This document shows, in pieces, positions 61,157 to 64,000 of a stretch of 64,000 nt of DNA. How positions within the stretch are numbered: the stretch's first letter is position 1; each line of letters opens with the position of its first letter. Both the position numbers and the translations under genes were made by a program. The stretch comes from Marsupella aquatica (taxonomy: Eukaryota; Marchantiophyta). Under the pieces are notes generated by a model. It was not told the DNA's origin. It saw only the letters and a list, made by a program, of their open reading frames with translations, and ran no database searches. Location of the stretch: positions 12,586,001 through 12,650,000 of the forward strand of contig OZ316898.1 in assembly GCA_973895155.1 (NCBI GenBank), read 5' to 3'.

Positions 61157-61754
61157 CTTTGCAGCACGAAAAACGAGAGCAAGCTCGAGAGAAAGCGGAG
61201 AGTGAGGAGCGGAACAGCACTCGTGAGGAGAGTGAGAGTGCTGCTGGTCGGTAGCTGTACAAATAGATCATGTACTATACATCTCCCGTGTTGTTGTATC
61301 TATAGCCTAAGATCGCACTTGACTTCGCGGACACTTCACGCGGTACATCCACCACTCCTCCCAGCCTCCGAGGGAGGGGTTCATCAGAAACGATTTTCGC
61401 TAGCGTCAGCTAGTGTCATTTCCTCGTCCATAACGAACCAATCCCACATGGCATGCAAGCCACCCGTCAATGTCGAAATGTATTACGCCTGAGTGACACC
61501 GGGTGAGTGACGGTAGCGCAAATAATGATTGCACCACAGAGAATGTTAGACTTGTCTTTTCAGACCACGATGGCGCCAGGAAGGTACCCCCTCAGTCTTC
61601 ACTCTTATCCAGAATTTCACACCGGATCTGAACTTCAACTACTTCAACGACCTTTTTTGTAATAGTAAAATAATCAGAAACCAGGCAGGCGGATGACGTA
61701 TATGTTTAATAATAGACCCCCAAAGAATAGTTTGGTGCTTGATCAACCCCCAAA

Positions 61755-61786
61755 GTCTATTTGTTAGGGGGTCTATTTGTTAGGGG
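61755..61786. repeat. Exact 16-bp direct repeat at the edge of the inverted-repeat element
   Basis: GTCTATTTGTTAGGGG occurs at 61755-61770 and again at 61771-61786 with no mismatch. The second copy forms the outer end of the element that follows. A reversed AATAGACCCCC lies at about 61711, giving a small local stem. Confidence 0.75.
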
Positions 61787-62506
61787 GCTTTACAAGATGG
61801 TGGTGCCCTTCAGTGTGTTTCCATCCAAAGCAAAGCTGATGACCATTTTCTTACACAAAAGTTAAAATGCGTGAGCCAAAATGTGTCAGGTTTGGGAATA
61901 ATCAATGCAATTCCCTGAAAACAAGCTACCCTTTGCTCCTGCCCAGGTTTTTAGACCACCTCAAGAGGAAGTCTAAGGGTGGCTTTACAAGAACTTGGGG
62001 GCAGCAATTTATTTTTTCTAAGTGAGAGATGCAATCCTAGCCATTCATATGAGGGAACTGGCCACACTTCACTTTACATGAACTTGGGGGCACAATGAAC
62101 CAAAAGCATTACCTAGTCATCTGTTAGTGGGCCCCTTGTGGGTCCCTTTTTTTGCTGATGTGTGCAAGTTTTTTTGTCAAAAACTTAGACCTCCTCTTAG
62201 GGTGGTCTAAAAACCTGGAGCAAAGGGCTGCTTATTTTCAGTGAATTGCATTGATTACTTCCAAACCTGACACATTTTGGCTCAGGCATATTAACTTTTG
62301 TGGAAAGAAATGGCCATCAGCTTTGCTCTGGATGAAGAGAGACAGATGACTAGGTTAGGTAATCCTTATGTTTCATTGTGCCCCAAGTTCATGTAAAGTG
62401 AAGTGTGGCCAGTTCCCACATATGAATGGCTAGGATTGCATCTCTCACTTAGAAAAAAAGAATGGCTGCCCCCAAGTTCTTGTAAAGCCACCCTTACCCA
62501 ACAGAC
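61771..62506. mobile_element. Foldback-like element made of two inverted modules (A-B-A'-B')
   Basis: Module A (about 61825-61975) is the reverse complement of A' (about 62182-62345) at roughly 85-90 percent by eye. Module B (about 61978-62106) is the reverse complement of B' (about 62371-62500) at a similar or higher level. The ends also pair: GTCTATTTGTTAGGGGGCTT.. at 61771 against ..AAGCCACCCTTACCCAACAGAC ending at 62506. Because the order is A-B-A'-B', the left half reads A then B while the right half, reversed, reads B then A, as expected if each arm was once a tandem of the same unit and different parts were lost. No protein is encoded. I could not fix a target-site duplication, so the exact ends and class (foldback, long-TIR MITE) are uncertain. 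Confidence 0.7.
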
Positions 62507-63110
62507 CTCTTTGGATAGTTTATTGTGAAATGTTTTTGTATGGGGCATTATACTTATTGTGTAATATGGCATTTGAGACGTGAACCCAACTCATGGCATA
62601 ACCATGTATTGCAATTGCAACATACCTGAACCTGTCCATGGGTGCAAGCTACTTAGTTGACCAAATAGTCAACCACCTGGTTTAGGGCTGGCCATGCAAG
62701 ACTGCCACTAACCAAAGATTTAAAAAATGATCTGAACACAACATGTGTCATGTCTTCAAATGTTCATTGTTAAATTGTCCTCGAACGCAATTAAGATCAT
62801 GTTCATTGTTTTGCATTTTTTCATGACGACTTTTGTCTATCATAAGGCTTGGGGGAATATATCATACTGGAGGTTATTGGGAGCCTGAGTGTCTTTAGGT
62901 CAGCGTTTGCATGCTATCTGGGTGGCATTTTAGTGTTGTGAGGTACACTTTGGGATAACACTTGTTGAAGAGAACAATGTCACTATGCATCTTCGGCATA
63001 GATGGGATTTGTGTGAAGTGGACATTTTTGAATGTGACAGGTTACCACTTACCATAGGATAGAGCGTGCCCACTAGATTTTGAGCTGCTGCCACAGGTGG
63101 TTGTGTCATT

Positions 63111-63177
63111 TTGTGTGTTATACCAACCCGAAATGTCAACTTGTGTGATATGCCTACCCGAAATGTCATCTTGTGTG
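63111..63177. repeat. 30-bp tandem repeat, two and a part copies
   Basis: Units start TTGTGTG at 63111, 63141 and 63171, and the first two share ACCCGAAATGTCA at the same offset. On the minus strand this makes a small frame with a repeated TFRVGI string, which is a consequence of the repeat rather than a gene. Confidence 0.8.
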
Positions 63178-63493
63178 AAGTAGAAGATGTTAAGAATGTA
63201 GACTAACTTGATTTCTGACCATTACATCATGGGCAGATTATTATTCAGGCTAGTGACAAATCATGATCCAAAAAGGCCCTGGTACAGTCGTTTCCGGTGA
63301 GTTTTTGCATTTTAAAAAATAAGCTGGATCCAGCGCCAAAGGATAGCGCTATTTCTCTACTAACAGGAGCCAAGGAAGGCGCGACGTCGCGACCTGGCAG
63401 CCCGCCCTAGCAGTAGACACCTGAATTCCACTGACTCAGTCCTGCACTCGCTATGTTCTGAGAGTGTGTGTCGGTGTGCGCGAGAGTCTGTGC

Positions 63494-63629
63494 GCGAACA
63501 GAATTAATAAAAAAATGAACAATATCATTTGACCCCATAGAACTTTTTGTGGACTGTGTGAGCGAACAGAATTAAAAAGATGAACAATATCATTTTGACC
63601 CCATAGAACTTTTTGTTGAGTCCTTGGAA
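63494..63629. repeat. 68-bp tandem duplication
   Basis: Both copies begin GCGAACAGAATTAA (63494 and 63562) and share AACAATATCATTT, GACCCCATAGAACTTTTTGT. The differences are an A-run length change and a few bases. Confidence 0.85.
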
Positions 63630-64000
63630 CGAACGCCAGCCATATTCCCCCCCAACTATTCCCCGAGTTTCGTGCAGAATTTCCCGATCCGATTGGCCCT
63701 CCATACCTGCACCTCCTAAAATATCGCCGTGCCCTCCTATCAAGGCAGCCTACTCTCTACCTTTAGCACATGGACATGGAGAGTAACAAACGACACTAAT
63801 AAGAAATTGAAAATGCTTTTTTTTATTCTTGCTTTTAGAGGAAACTGGTAGGACCGAACGACAGATGCGTTGCGCGGTGGAGCGAGAACGACGACGAGGG
63901 CTGACCCTTAAGCGTTGAGATAAAGACAAGTTGCCAATTGTGAGTTCCCAAGCAAAGTAATTGCCTCTATGGCTAGATGGGTTTGTGATTTGGTGGATCA

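Larger units (their letters stand above)
61157..64000. other. Upstream region of copy B with repeats
   Basis: The first few hundred bases should contain the promoter of copy B. No gene is recognised in the rest. It holds the modular inverted-repeat element at about 61771-62506, a 30-bp tandem repeat at 63111-63177 and a 68-bp tandem duplication at 63494-63629. Confidence 0.5.

Overview
This window is nuclear DNA from a land plant. It holds spliced protein genes with plant signatures: a plastid-targeted uroporphyrinogen decarboxylase, a NEF1-type membrane protein, a plant GT29 sialyltransferase-like protein and plant-type alanine aminotransferases. Introns are mostly 100-600 bp with GT-AG borders, intergenic spaces run to several kilobases, and there are two Ty1/copia LTR retrotransposons. 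The intron sizes, the moderate base composition and the gene set fit a non-seed plant, probably a bryophyte (moss or liverwort). That placement is inference; no species-specific marker was seen.

Layout. 1-2174: upstream DNA with no recognised gene, ending in pyrimidine-rich leader sequence. 2175-4363 (+): uroporphyrinogen decarboxylase, 5 exons. 4364-7546: gene-free, with a 61-bp tandem duplication. 7547-11423 (-): NEF1-like polytopic membrane protein, 4 exons, convergent with the previous gene. 11424-16722: long spacer with a G-rich minisatellite of about 137-bp period. 16723-22740 (+): M3-family mitochondrial intermediate peptidase, 17 exons, one apparent GC-AG intron. 22741-25549: spacer with degenerate repeats. 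25550-26803 (-): GT29 sialyltransferase-like protein, apparently one coding exon. 27852-32954 (-): complete copia element with two 262-bp LTRs, a CAGAG target-site duplication and an unbroken 1444-codon gag-pol. 32960-37105: spacer with a 51-bp inverted repeat. 37111-44010 (+): second copia element with identical 110-bp LTRs and an AAAAT target-site duplication, but a gag-pol frame broken by three stops and one frameshift. 45931-51970 and 55003-61156 (both -): tandem pair of alanine aminotransferase genes, each with 15 coding exons at matching positions and phases. 61157-64000: spacer with an element built of inverted repeat modules and short tandem duplications.

How the genes relate. The host genes are ordinary monocistronic eukaryotic genes and show no operon logic. 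UROD serves plastid tetrapyrrole synthesis, the M3 peptidase matures mitochondrial precursors, the GT29 protein is a Golgi glycosyltransferase-like enzyme, and NEF1 is known in Arabidopsis for pollen-wall formation and plastid lipid work. The alanine aminotransferases link pyruvate/alanine with glutamate/2-oxoglutarate. The most notable signal is in the duplicated aminotransferases: the downstream copy (A) keeps every family landmark, while the upstream copy (B) keeps the PLP lysine but has lysine where the family has its substrate-carboxylate-binding arginine, plus a different, very basic N-terminus. Exon borders below were set by hand from splice signals, reading phase and remembered family sequences; no alignment was run.
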